Assembly: GCA_003228175.2 (NCBI GenBank)
Contig: QGNQ01000021.1
Span: 1 to 36,537 of the forward strand
Direction of reading: 5' to 3'
From: Chloroflexota bacterium
Lineage (GTDB): Bacteria; Chloroflexota; Dehalococcoidia; Bin125
Length of the DNA stretch: 36,537 bases
Position numbers and translations under genes: made by a program
Notes under the pieces: model-generated
What the model saw: the letters and a program-made list of their open reading frames with translations, nothing else
The model's database searches: none
What the model was told of the DNA's origin: nothing
Part shown: in pieces, positions 14,900 through 23,780 of the stretch
Position numbering within the stretch: position 1 is the stretch's first letter
How the letters are laid out: each line of letters opens with the position of its first letter

Positions 14900-17770
14900 A
14901 TGGCTGATGGGGGATCCGACACCCCGATCGTGATCTCCCACTACCGGCTGGACTCGGAAATTGGTCGCGGTGGGATGGGCGCCGTTTACCGGGCGACGGA
15001 TCTGCGCGACAACAGCACGGTGGCGGTGAAACTGCTGCGGGCGGAGTTGGCGCGGGACGCATCGTATCGGGAGCGATTCGAGCGGGAGGCCCACGTTGGG
15101 GCGCTGTTGCGCTCCCCGTACACGGTGCATCTGACGGACTACGGATTCGCGAACGACCAGTACTTCCTGGTGATGGACTTCGTGGACGGGCAGTCGCTGG
15201 GGGAAGCGATTGCGGATGGGCCGCTGCCGGTGGTGCGGGTGCTGCGGATCGGCGAGAAGGTGGCGCGGGCGCTGGAGGAGGCTGAGGCGCGGGGGGTCGT
15301 GCATCGGGACATCAAGCCAGACAACATCATGCTGAGCGAGGGCGAGACTGCCCGGGTCCTGGACTTCGGCATCGCGCGGCAGGCGGGCACGCTGACGCTG
15401 ACGGTGGCGGGCGGATTTGTGGGATCGTTCCCCTATTCGTCGCCAGAGCACGCAACGGGCAATGTTGACGGTCGGTCTGATATCTACTCGCTCGGCACCA
15501 CGCTCTACCAAGCGCTGGTGGGCGCGCCGCCGTTCTCCGGCACGGCGATCGAGTTGATCGATCACCACCGGTACACGCCGATGCCGGAGGCCGCGCTGGC
15601 CGGTCAGCCGGAGGTTGCGGTGGCGATTCTGCGTCGGTGCCTGGCGAAGGATCCGGTCGATCGGTACCAAAGCGCGACAGTGCTGGCGGCGGCGCTTTCG
15701 AACGCGGTGCGGCTGATCGAGGACGGGGCCGCGGCGGAGACGACGCTCTCGGCGCCGGTCCCGGCGGAGACCGTGGCTGCTGGCCCGCTCAGTCCGGCAG
15801 CTGCGGCGCCGACTGCTGCCGCGCCGGTCGCGCCGACGGTCGCGGCGGACACCCCGATTCAGCTGCGTATCACGGACGGCCGCCCGATCACGCGGCTTGG
15901 CGTGCGTACGGGCCGCTACCGATTCGATCTGCGCCTGCGCAATGAGGGGACGGCGCCCGTGGTGGCGTCGTTGCAGGCATCGGACCCGGATGACGTGTGT
16001 CGCTTCCAGCTTCCGGCGCGCGTGGAGACGCAGTCCGGGCAGGAGATGGTGGTGCCGTTGCGGGTGGGGCCGCGGAAGTTCCGCTGGCGCGGCGGGCGCG
16101 TACGACGCGAGGTCAGCGTGTCGGCGTCGGGTGGTGAGGGGCCGCCACAAGAGGCCCAGGCCAGCTTCGACGATGTGCCGCCGCGCTGGCCGATGGCGAG
16201 CGGGGGCTTTTTCGCGCTGGCGGCGATTGTCGCGGTGCTCGTCGTGGCGATGCTGGGCGGGGGCGGGGCCGGGAGCGAGGCTCCGGGTGCGGAGGAGGCG
16301 GTCGCGCAGGTGTCGGAGCAAACGGCGCAGGCTCAGTCGCAGGCAGAAGCGGAGGTGGAGGCGGAGGAGTCGAACGGGCCGGAGGCGCAGGCGGCAGTCG
16401 ACGAGAGTGAAGAGCCGGACGATAGTTCGGCGGCGCCGGCTGAGGAGGAGCCGGAGGAGCAAGGGGAGACGGCGACGACCGATGACCCGCCAACCACCAT
16501 CAGCGCTCTGCCCGTGCTCGATCTCAGTGGGTTGCCGGGCGGGCGGATCGCGTTCGTGTCGTTCGATCCGGAGACCGGGCAGGACCGCATCGAGACGATG
16601 CTGAGTGACGGGAGCGGGCGGCTCACGATCTTGGAGGGCGAAGGTATCATGGGTCTGGCGGCATCGCCGGACGGCCAGCAGATCGCTTACAGCGCGCCCA
16701 GCGGTGGTGAGTTCGACATCTGGATCTTCTCCGCGGGTGGCGGCGATCCGGTCCGCGTGACGAGTCACCCGGACTCGGATACGGGGGCGACGTGGTCACC
16801 GGACGGCAGTCAGATCGCGTTTGTGTCGCCTCGGGCGGGGAGCAACGATATTTGGATCATGAACGCTGATGGCTCGAGTCCGGTGGCGCTGACGATGAGT
16901 CCCAGCACCGAGTTTGCGCCGGCCTGGTCGCCGGACGGGACGCGCATTGCGTATGCATCCGATCAGGACGGGTCGATCGCCATTTTCGTTCGCTCGGTGG
17001 CAGCTGGACCCGGGGGCCAAGCGCCGGCGCAGGGCGCCCCGCCCTTGCGGCTCACCGATGCGACCGCGAACGACGAGCACCCCGCTTGGTCGCCGGACGG
17101 CCGCTTTATCGCCTTCCAGTCGGATCGGGATGGCAATCTTGAGATCTACGTGATGAACGCTGATGGGAGCTCGCAGCGCCGCCTGACGGATCAGGCGGAG
17201 GCGGACTTTGGCGCGACCTGGTCGCCCGATGGCAGCGTTGTCCTGTTCGGATCGACACGCGACGGGGTGGACAACCTGTACGCGGTCGGGGTTGAGACGG
17301 GTGTCGTGACGCAGGTGACGAACGCTCCCGGCTCGGAGTTCGACGCGGTGTGGGACGATGCGCTCGATGCCGAACCGGCGAGCAATTACGAGACGCAGCT
17401 CTCTGCGATTGCGTCGCAAGCGTCGGCGGACGCCAAGCCGTTCCTGGACGAGATCGCGGCGGCGGGTTCCATCCCTGCGCAACTCAGCGCGATTGAGAAC
17501 CTCTGGCCGGAGGTAATCGGGATTCAGTCCGATGCCCTGCGTCAGGTGGCGGAACTGACGCCGCCGGCGCGGTTGCTGGCGGACCACCGCATCTTCGTTG
17601 TGGGGCTGCGGGCGTTGCTCACAACGCAGCTGGGGTTGCTCATGGCTGCGCAGACGGGCGACCCGAACCGGGTTGGGCAGGCGAATCAACAGCTGATGAA
17701 CGAGACGGTCGCTCTGCAGAACCGCCTGTCTCCTGAGTACCGGGCGCTGGTTGCGCCGATCTTGGAGTAG
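14900..17770 (+). CDS. Transmembrane Ser/Thr protein kinase with extracellular TolB-type beta-propeller
   Basis: A 956-residue receptor-type kinase. Residues ~15-270 are a Hanks-type kinase domain: glycine loop IGRGGMGAVY (21-30), ATP lysine Lys44, catalytic HRDIKPDN with Asp137, DFG at 155-157, and an SPE motif at 181-183. An Ala/Pro linker is followed by an Ig-like/NEW3-type beta domain at ~318-425, then one transmembrane helix at ~436-453 and an acidic Glu/Gln/Ala stretch. Outside the membrane, about six TolB/PD40-type blades (repeated WSPDG-x-xIAF-x-S and D-IWIMNADGS motifs, ~510-810) form a propeller, with a helical C-terminal domain of ~130 residues. The propeller probably senses a wall, polymer or small ligand. 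ATG 14900 has GGGAG seven bases upstream. Its likely targets are the FHA-reader network next door. Confidence 0.93.
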   Translation: MADGGSDTPIVISHYRLDSEIGRGGMGAVYRATDLRDNSTVAVKLLRAELARDASYRERFEREAHVGALLRSPYTVHLTDYGFANDQYFLVMDFVDGQSLGEAIADGPLPVVRVLRIGEKVARALEEAEARGVVHRDIKPDNIMLSEGETARVLDFGIARQAGTLTLTVAGGFVGSFPYSSPEHATGNVDGRSDIYSLGTTLYQALVGAPPFSGTAIELIDHHRYTPMPEAALAGQPEVAVAILRRCLAKDPVDRYQSATVLAAALSNAVRLIEDGAAAETTLSAPVPAETVAAGPLSPAAAAPTAAAPVAPTVAADTPIQLRITDGRPITRLGVRTGRYRFDLRLRNEGTAPVVASLQASDPDDVCRFQLPARVETQSGQEMVVPLRVGPRKFRWRGGRVRREVSVSASGGEGPPQEAQASFDDVPPRWPMASGGFFALAAIVAVLVVAMLGGGGAGSEAPGAEEAVAQVSEQTAQAQSQAEAEVEAEESNGPEAQAAVDESEEPDDSSAAPAEEEPEEQGETATTDDPPTTISALPVLDLSGLPGGRIAFVSFDPETGQDRIETMLSDGSGRLTILEGEGIMGLAASPDGQQIAYSAPSGGEFDIWIFSAGGGDPVRVTSHPDSDTGATWSPDGSQIAFVSPRAGSNDIWIMNADGSSPVALTMSPSTEFAPAWSPDGTRIAYASDQDGSIAIFVRSVAAGPGGQAPAQGAPPLRLTDATANDEHPAWSPDGRFIAFQSDRDGNLEIYVMNADGSSQRRLTDQAEADFGATWSPDGSVVLFGSTRDGVDNLYAVGVETGVVTQVTNAPGSEFDAVWDDALDAEPASNYETQLSAIASQASADAKPFLDEIAAAGSIPAQLSAIENLWPEVIGIQSDALRQVAELTPPARLLADHRIFVVGLRALLTTQLGLLMAAQTGDPNRVGQANQQLMNETVALQNRLSPEYRALVAPILE

Positions 17771-17799
17771 GGGGCACGGGTGAGGGGTCGGGCTGGGGG

Positions 17800-19149
17800 T
17801 TACATGGTGCCCTGCGCCACCATCGCCTCGGCGACCTTGAGATAGCCGGCGATGTTTGCGCCGCGGACGTAGTCGACCTGGGTCGCGTCGCCGCCGAACT
17901 CCACGCAGCGCGCGTGGATCTGGTGCATGATGTCGCGCAGGCGGCCGTCGACTTCCTCCGCTGTCCATTGCAGGCGCAGTGCGTTTTGCGATTGTTCCAA
18001 GCCCGACACGGCGACCCCACCGGCGTTGGCGGCCTTGCCGGGCGCGTAGAGCACGCCAGCCTGCTGGAAGAGTGCGACGGCATCCGGCGTGGTGGGCATG
18101 TTGGCCCCTTCAGCGACGAGGCGGACGCCACCGGCCACGAGGGTGTTCGCGTTGGCCGCTTCGATCTCATTTTGGGTGGCGCAGGGCAATGCGACATCGC
18201 AGGGGACGCCCCAGGGCCGCTTGGCTTGGTAGTAGGGAACGCCGAAGCGGTCCGCGTACTCAGCGATTCTGCCACGGCGGGCGTTCTTGAGTTCCATCAC
18301 CCAGTTGAGCTTCTCCGCGTCGATGCCGTCCGCGTCATGGATGAAGCCGCCGGAGTCGGACAGGGTGACGACGCGGGCGCCGAGTTCCAGCGCCTTGGCG
18401 GCGGCGAATTGCGCGACGTTGCCGCAGCCGGAGATGGCGCAGATTTTGCCGTTGAGATCATCGTTCTGCTGGCGCAGCATCTCGCTTGCGAAGTAGACGG
18501 CGCCGAAGCCGGTGGCCTCTTGGCGCATCAGGCTGCCGCCGTATTCGATGCCTTTGCCGGTCATGGCGCCGGTGACTTCGTTGCGGAGTCGCTTGAACTG
18601 GCCGAAGAGGTAGCCGATCTCACGCGCGCCGACGCCGATATCGCCGGCGGGCACGTCCGTGTCGCTGCCGATATGGTGCTCCAGTTCGGTCATGTAGGCC
18701 TGACAGAAGCGCATAATCTCGTGATCGGAGCGGCCCTTGGGGTCGAAGTCGGCGCCCCCCTTGGCGCCGCCCATGGGCAGCGAGGTGAGCGAGTTCTTGA
18801 AGGTTTGCTCAAAGCCCAGGAACTTGAGAATGCTGAGGGTGACGGAGGGGTGGAATCGGAGCCCGCCTTTGTAGGGGCCGATGGCGTTGTTGACCTGGAC
18901 GCGCGCGCCGCGATTGATCTGGACGGCGCCGGTATCGTCCTCCCAGCAGACGCGGAACTGCAAGATCCGGTCCGGTTCTGTGATGCGCTCCAGAATGCGC
19001 GCTTGCGCGAAGCGCGGTTGGTCGAGTTCGTAGGGCACGACCGACTCCGCGACCTCGCGGACCGCCTGCAGGAACTCGGGCTCGTGTGGATTGCGCGCGG
19101 CGACGCGCTCCATGAAGCGCTCCACGGCGTGGTTCGCTGGGTCGTTCAT
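17800..19149 (-). CDS. gdhA: NADP-type glutamate dehydrogenase
   Basis: A 449-residue hexameric-class glutamate dehydrogenase, the usual length of the family. It catalyses 2-oxoglutarate plus ammonium to glutamate, normally biosynthetic when NADPH-dependent. Substrate and catalytic residues are visible: Lys94 in GPYKGGLRFHPSV, Lys118, Lys130 in LPMGGAKGGADFDP and Asp166 in DVPAGDIGVG. The nucleotide fold is SGCGNVAQFAAAKALELGA followed by SDSGG; this SDS ending resembles the NADP-type enzymes. ATG 19149 has an AAGGA eight bases upstream. It lies 50 bp after the secreted Ig-like protein gene on the same strand and converges on the kinase gene across 29 bp. GDH is the classic FHA (GarA/OdhI) target in actinobacteria, which makes its position beside an FHA/kinase island notable. 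Confidence 0.95.
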   Translation of the reverse strand: MNDPANHAVERFMERVAARNPHEPEFLQAVREVAESVVPYELDQPRFAQARILERITEPDRILQFRVCWEDDTGAVQINRGARVQVNNAIGPYKGGLRFHPSVTLSILKFLGFEQTFKNSLTSLPMGGAKGGADFDPKGRSDHEIMRFCQAYMTELEHHIGSDTDVPAGDIGVGAREIGYLFGQFKRLRNEVTGAMTGKGIEYGGSLMRQEATGFGAVYFASEMLRQQNDDLNGKICAISGCGNVAQFAAAKALELGARVVTLSDSGGFIHDADGIDAEKLNWVMELKNARRGRIAEYADRFGVPYYQAKRPWGVPCDVALPCATQNEIEAANANTLVAGGVRLVAEGANMPTTPDAVALFQQAGVLYAPGKAANAGGVAVSGLEQSQNALRLQWTAEEVDGRLRDIMHQIHARCVEFGGDATQVDYVRGANIAGYLKVAEAMVAQGTM

Positions 19150-19199
19150 CCGCAGGTCCTTTCCGACCGGTCGGCCGACTTGTCCCTCCGATTGGCGGG

Positions 19200-21026
19200 C
19201 TAGCGCATGTCCCAGGTGACGGGGCCGGAGGCGTGGAGGAAGACGAAGTCGCCGAGGGCGAGGGCGGTGATGCCGCTGACCCCGGGGGGGGCGCTGGGGA
19301 AGAAGCCCAGCCAGGCGCCGACGCTGTCGCGCCAGACCCAGACGGCCTGGGTGCGGGCGAGGACGGCGGGGTCGACGAGGTTGAGGATGCCACCGCCAGC
19401 GCCGGTGTAGGCGACGAGGTTGCTGCCGCTGGTGAGCGCGACGCCGCGGCGGACTGGGGCGAGGAGGCCCTGTTGCATCTGGGCGCCGCCGGGGGTGGTG
19501 GTGACGAAGAGGGGGTCGTAGAGGCGGTAGGTGGGGTTGGCGAGGCTGGGGACGTCGGGGAAGAAGGCCTCGAAGCCGAAGCCGGTGAAGCGCCAGAGCG
19601 CCTCGATGCCGTCACCCCGCCCGGTGCCGCCGGGGAAGGCGCGGTCGGCGGGCATTTGGGGGCCAGTGTAGACGAGCGTATTGAGGCCCGTGCGCAGCTC
19701 GGTCTGGGGGGCGGGCAGGTCGAGGATGATGAAGATCAAGTCGAAGGCGAAGCGGGCGCGGAGGGCGCCGTCGAGGGCGGCGGTGTATTCGACGGGCGCC
19801 AGCGTGCCGTCCGGGGTCTCGACGAGCCAAAGCAGGAACCGCACGTCGGGCACGGCCAGGGGGGCCAGCTCGACTTCGATCGTGGCGTCGATCTTGGCGC
19901 CGGTGTCGGCGTTGAAGAGCAGTACTTCGCCGGCCGTCGCGATGCCGGTCGCCGTCTCCACTAGCGACCGGTCCTGTGGCGCGAGGGTGTCCAGCACGGC
20001 TGCGAGCGCCGCATCGCGGAGGGGGGTGAAGAGCAACTGCAGGCGGGTCACTTCGGGAGGCAGATCGCGCACGCGGATGCGCACGGATCCGTCGGGCGTG
20101 GAGGCCCGGTAGAAGATACCGTCGCCGTCTTGCTGTGCATCGAGGTTCGCGTCGAGGGTGACGTCGATCTGATCGCCGGGCTGTGGGGGGGGCGGGATCT
20201 GCAGCGAGAAGCATTCGCTGGTGGTGTTGGTGTGTGTGGCGGCCTGGTGCGCGTTGTCGCCGCCGTACTCGACGCGCCAGCAGTGGAGCCCGGCGACTGA
20301 GACATCGACGCTTGGCGACTCGGCCGTCCCGGCGACGAGCTGAATCGCGGCGCCAATCTGCGTGCCGGCGGGCGCCGGGCAGCCTTGGGCGCCGAGGGCC
20401 TGCGCGGGCCCGCAGAGGAAGAAGCGCACAGTCCCGGTTGGTGTTTGCAGCGCGCCGGTCAGCGTGGCGCGGTCCCTGGCGATGACGGACGTCGCGTCTA
20501 CTGTTCCGGTTGGCGTCGCGGCGGTGACGATCTCGGCGAACACCTTCTGCACGGCGATGCAGGCGGAGGTCGTGTCGGTGAAGTAGGTGGTCGTGTAGAT
20601 GCTCTTCTCGAGGAGGACGCCGAAGCAGTGGGCGCCGGCTTCGGTCAGGGGTGTTGCGAAGCTGAAATGCAAGCCGGACGCGGAGATCTGCTGTAGTGGT
20701 CCGACTTGCGTTCCGGCGCCCTGCGGACAGCCGAGGCCCGGCTGCACGGTGGCGGGTGCGCAATAGAAGAAACTCACTTCGCCGCTGGAGGGGACGCGGA
20801 AGACCCCGCCGATGTTCGCGGCGACGCTGGCGGATTCGCCCACCAGGACCGGCCCCGGTGGGAGCAGGCTAGTCGTAATTGTCGCCGGGGCGGGCGCCGC
20901 TTGGGCCGCAACGGGGTGATGGTCGCCGAACTGCAGGAGGAGAACGAACGACAGGCCCAGCACGAGGACGGAGGCAACTGCGAGACGCCGTGCGCGCGCA
21001 CGGTGAGGGGGATGGACGGATGACAT
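19200..21026 (-). CDS. Secreted Ig-like repeat protein
   Basis: A 608-residue exported protein of unknown function. An Arg-rich N-terminus plus a hydrophobic core (VASVLVLGLSFVLLL) and a VAAQA cleavage region form a Sec signal peptide. Two related beta-sandwich modules of about 105-110 residues follow, each with a GTVRFFLC/GEVSFFYC strand, a CP-x-GAGTQ(V/I)G motif and a C-(F/W)-x-V strand, like bacterial Ig-like (Big) domains with paired cysteines. A middle region (LRARFAFDLIF and neighbours) leads to two C-terminal units with LVYTG/LVAYTG, a W-R-(F/D) core and FFP. ATG 21026 has AAGGTGGG upstream and is preferred to a 61-codon longer frame. It lies between a DUF3179 lipoprotein gene and gdhA on the same strand. 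A surface-structural or adhesive role is likely. Confidence 0.8.
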   Translation of the reverse strand: MSSVHPPHRARARRLAVASVLVLGLSFVLLLQFGDHHPVAAQAAPAPATITTSLLPPGPVLVGESASVAANIGGVFRVPSSGEVSFFYCAPATVQPGLGCPQGAGTQVGPLQQISASGLHFSFATPLTEAGAHCFGVLLEKSIYTTTYFTDTTSACIAVQKVFAEIVTAATPTGTVDATSVIARDRATLTGALQTPTGTVRFFLCGPAQALGAQGCPAPAGTQIGAAIQLVAGTAESPSVDVSVAGLHCWRVEYGGDNAHQAATHTNTTSECFSLQIPPPPQPGDQIDVTLDANLDAQQDGDGIFYRASTPDGSVRIRVRDLPPEVTRLQLLFTPLRDAALAAVLDTLAPQDRSLVETATGIATAGEVLLFNADTGAKIDATIEVELAPLAVPDVRFLLWLVETPDGTLAPVEYTAALDGALRARFAFDLIFIILDLPAPQTELRTGLNTLVYTGPQMPADRAFPGGTGRGDGIEALWRFTGFGFEAFFPDVPSLANPTYRLYDPLFVTTTPGGAQMQQGLLAPVRRGVALTSGSNLVAYTGAGGGILNLVDPAVLARTQAVWVWRDSVGAWLGFFPSAPPGVSGITALALGDFVFLHASGPVTWDMR

Positions 21027-21120
21027 GCTGGTCCCACCTTCCGCAGCCCGCGCGCTCCTGGAGAGTATCGTCGCGCGTGCGCCTGGGGGGCAAGGAGCCG
21101 TTTGACTGGGGGGTGCCCCT

Positions 21121-22563
21121 CTAGGGCGAGGGCGACCAGCGGGCGGTCTGTGGGTGGAACTGGCTCCAGGCGAACCAGAAGGCCTGATGGGTGACGATGG
21201 GCGTGCCATCGGCGAGGGCAGCGCTGAGCCCGCCGGCCGCCATCATGAGGTGGACGCCGTTCAGCATCACGGTTGCTCCCCGTTCCAGCGCGTCACGCGC
21301 TTCTGCGACCGGGAAGGCGAGGGCCTGCCCGTCGGGCGTTTCGATGCCCAGGATGGGCTCTTGCGCGGGGAGGCGTTGGTCGACGCCGCCGATGGGGAAG
21401 ATGGGGCCGTTGTCGTCGCGACCGAACAGCGGGTTGAGTGGGTAGCTCGCACCGATGCCGCCGTCTTGCGCGACGATGGTGGTGTCCGGGTACGCGGCTT
21501 TCCACTCACCCCAGGTGCTCGTGACGACGCTCAGCATCTCCAGGGCGTAGCGCTGGTCCTGCAGCGGTCCGGAGAGGGCGACGCCGCGGAACGTGTCGAA
21601 GACGGACGACGTGTGGAAGTCGAACATGACCTTGTTCGATCGGGAGAGCAGGCCGGAGGTGCGCAGCTCGATCGTCTCGAAGCCGGGCGGGACTTGGTCG
21701 GTGTAGTAGGCCTGGGCCGAGCCACAGAGGGTGCAATAGGGAATGCCGATGCGCCGGCCGCCCAGGGTGTCGTTGACCATTTCGTGCACTTCCATGATGT
21801 GCTTGGGGTAGGCGCGGGCTTCGCCGTTGACGCTGAGGCCGAAGACGAGCCCTGCGTCGGCGTACCAGGCGCCGCCGGACGCGTCGGTCAGCGCCGGGTC
21901 GTCCAGGGCGGGGATGCAGCGGGAGCAGGGCACGTGGACTTGGGAGAGCGGGCGGTCATCGATGCGCACGCCCCCCCAGGTGATGAGGCGCCAGTCGATG
22001 TCGGCATCCTGGTCGTCGAAGAAGGGGGCCCAGGCCGGCTCGACGCGTTCAAACGGGATACGTTTCCAGTTGACGTAACCAGGCGGCGCGGGCGTGTCCC
22101 AGGCGAACAGCCAGTTCGTCATCGTGATCCAGTTGATGCCGGGCGGGACGTGGGTGTCCGTGAGTTGCTCGAACGCCTGCACGACGGCGCTGGCCGTTGG
22201 TGGGTCGGGAAAGAAGCGCATGAGGTCCGCGAGCAGCCAGGCGACGCGTGGGTCCTGCGCTGCGCCAATCCGAAAGAATGCCCCCGTGGTGTCGATGCCG
22301 AGCCCGTCTCCGAGGAAGGCGCGGTCGAGGTCGGCGATGAGGTCGTCGTTCAGGGGGCCGTCGGGCACGGGTGGGGCGGGTGGGGCGAGGGAGCCGTCGG
22401 CGAGCGTGCGGCTGGCGGGGGGCGCGTTGGGCGGTGACGTTCCGGAGCCGCAAGCGGCCGCGGCGAGGCCGACGAGGGCGAAGAGCAACAGTGCGAGGCG
22501 GGGCCAGCGATGTCGGATCGGTGAGGCCGCGACTGGGTGTCTTGGAGCGGTGGCGAAGGACAT
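21121..22563 (-). CDS. DUF3179 lipoprotein
   Basis: A 480-residue protein. A signal peptide ends in a lipobox (LVGLAAAAC, Cys at about residue 36), predicting a lipid-anchored extracytoplasmic protein. The rest carries the DUF3179 signatures VPCSRCIPALDDP, a GLSVNGEARAYPKHIMEVHEMVND region and YCTLCGSAQAY. The two paired-cysteine motifs (C-x2-C and C-x2-C) could bind metal or form disulfides. The biochemical role of DUF3179 is not established; it is common in soil and marine bacteria and haloarchaea. ATG 22563 has only a weak ribosome site, and the upstream 108 in-frame codons look non-coding. It is probably the first gene of a minus-strand run leading to the secreted protein and gdhA. Confidence 0.88.
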   Translation of the reverse strand: MSFATAPRHPVAASPIRHRWPRLALLLFALVGLAAAACGSGTSPPNAPPASRTLADGSLAPPAPPVPDGPLNDDLIADLDRAFLGDGLGIDTTGAFFRIGAAQDPRVAWLLADLMRFFPDPPTASAVVQAFEQLTDTHVPPGINWITMTNWLFAWDTPAPPGYVNWKRIPFERVEPAWAPFFDDQDADIDWRLITWGGVRIDDRPLSQVHVPCSRCIPALDDPALTDASGGAWYADAGLVFGLSVNGEARAYPKHIMEVHEMVNDTLGGRRIGIPYCTLCGSAQAYYTDQVPPGFETIELRTSGLLSRSNKVMFDFHTSSVFDTFRGVALSGPLQDQRYALEMLSVVTSTWGEWKAAYPDTTIVAQDGGIGASYPLNPLFGRDDNGPIFPIGGVDQRLPAQEPILGIETPDGQALAFPVAEARDALERGATVMLNGVHLMMAAGGLSAALADGTPIVTHQAFWFAWSQFHPQTARWSPSP

Positions 22564-22746
22564 CGGTGGTCTCGCTGCGATCGCGGATCGATCGGGACGG
22601 GCGTCGCGATCTGTCCAGAGATACGTCAGGGTACTGCGGGAGGACTTGCCCGCGTCGACATCGAATCCGTCTGCGATAGGATCGGGGCGAGCGGTGACCT
22701 GTCGATTCCGGATGGCGGCGGCCGGGCGGGCCGCGGGGACGAATCC

Positions 22747-23087
22747 ATGGCCTTGCGGCAATATCCGCTTGAGCATCTGGAGCGCGATGGCGCTGTGGTG
22801 GTGGAGGGTCTGCCGGAATCGGCGCGGGATCTGGAGCCGGTGATGCGTTCCGGTGACGCGCGTTTCGTGCACCGTCGAACGGCGCACAGCGCGCGGTCGA
22901 ATGTGAGGGGGCGATTCGCTGGCGTATGGACCTGCGCGACCCGCCCGTTGGTCAGCCCAGTGGCCATTCGGTCTTTCCGGGATTCGTGGCCCGCAGCCGT
23001 GCGCTGGGCGAGGCCCGCGACCGGCTGGCGGGGGCGGATCCTGCCTTCAACCGCTGGAGCGCAGACGATCCCGTCTGGGCGTCGGGC
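22747..23087 (+). pseudogene. Degraded phytanoyl-CoA dioxygenase (PhyH) family remnant
   Basis: About 110 codons of PhyH-like coding sequence are split between two frames. In one frame, 22747 to about 22908 reads from an ATG through LEHLERDGAVVVEGL to SGDARFVHRRTAHSARSN, which contains the distal metal-ligand His region of 2-oxoglutarate dioxygenases. In the other, from about 22909, it reads GAIRWRMDLRDPPVGQPSGH and then VFPGFVARSR, the characteristic PhyH C-terminus with the 2-oxoglutarate Arg. The switch falls in a five-G run at 22907-22911; one more G would restore a single frame. Most of the ~250-300-residue family is missing, including the proximal H-x-D motif. The second frame runs without a stop into the CoA-transferase alpha gene. 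Confidence 0.65.
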
Positions 23088-23780
23088 ATGACCGCTACCA
23101 CCTACGCCAGCGCTGACGCCGCTCTCGCCGATGTGCCCGACGGCGCGACGATCCTGGTGGGGGGATTCGTGTCGGCGGGGTCGCCGTCGAATCTGCTGCT
23201 GGCGCTGCAACGACAGGGCGCGCGGGAGCTGACGGCCATCGCGAACAACGTGGGGCTGGGCGACAAGCTGGACGCCCTGGCCGAGTCGCGGCAGTTGGTG
23301 CGGGTGATCGCGACCTTCGCGATCCGGGCGTCGGGGTCGCGGCGGAGTCACTTCGAGTCGCAGTATCACGCCGGCGAGGTGGCGCTGGAGTTGTCCCCGC
23401 AAGGGACGCTGGTGGAGCGGATCCGGGCGGGCGGCGCCGGCCTGGGCGGCGTGCTGACGCGGACGGGGCTGGGGACGCTGCTGGCCGAGGGCAAGGAGAC
23501 GGTGCGCGTGGGTGGGGTGGACTACCTGCTGGAGACCCCGTTGCGGGCGGACTTTGCGTTGATTAAGGCGTACCAGGCGGACACGCTGGGGAACCTGACC
23601 TACCGGCGGGCGGGGCGGAACTTCAATCCCGTGATGGCGACTGCGGCGGACATCGTGATCGCGGAGGTGGAGGAGATCGTGGAGCCGGGGAGGCTTGATC
23701 CGGAGCGCATCGGGACGCAGGCGGTGTTCGTCGATCGGCTGGTGCGCTGCGACCCGATGGAGGTGCGCCGGGATGGCTGA
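23088..23780 (+). CDS. 3-oxoacid-type CoA-transferase subunit A
   Basis: A 230-residue alpha subunit of a family I CoA-transferase. TILVGGFVSAGSPSNLLLAL near residue 20 and LTAIANNVG match the alpha-subunit nucleotide-like fold, and later GVLTRTGLGTLLAEGKE and DYLLETPLRADFALIKA are characteristic. With the beta subunit it moves CoA between acyl-CoA and a free acid such as acetoacetate or 3-oxoadipate; the substrate cannot be chosen from sequence alone. ATG 23088 is the first start matching the family's N-terminus but has no strong ribosome site, and the frame is open upstream through a PhyH remnant, so read-through fusion is possible. The stop overlaps the start of subunit B by eight bases. 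Confidence 0.88.
   Translation: MTATTYASADAALADVPDGATILVGGFVSAGSPSNLLLALQRQGARELTAIANNVGLGDKLDALAESRQLVRVIATFAIRASGSRRSHFESQYHAGEVALELSPQGTLVERIRAGGAGLGGVLTRTGLGTLLAEGKETVRVGGVDYLLETPLRADFALIKAYQADTLGNLTYRRAGRNFNPVMATAADIVIAEVEEIVEPGRLDPERIGTQAVFVDRLVRCDPMEVRRDG

Noticed and set aside
14795-16768. Long minus-strand open frame opposite the kinase gene
   Set aside because: The product is Arg/His-rich and meaningless, while the opposite strand encodes a complete kinase, membrane helix and propeller.
19019-19030. Small palindromes and GC-rich inverted repeats scattered in coding regions
   Set aside because: They are short and inside well-supported genes, as expected by chance in GC-rich DNA.
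21087-21120. GGGGCA/TGCCCC inverted repeat upstream of the secreted Ig-like protein gene
   Set aside because: The arms are only six bases with a loop of about 20, too weak to call a terminator or operator.
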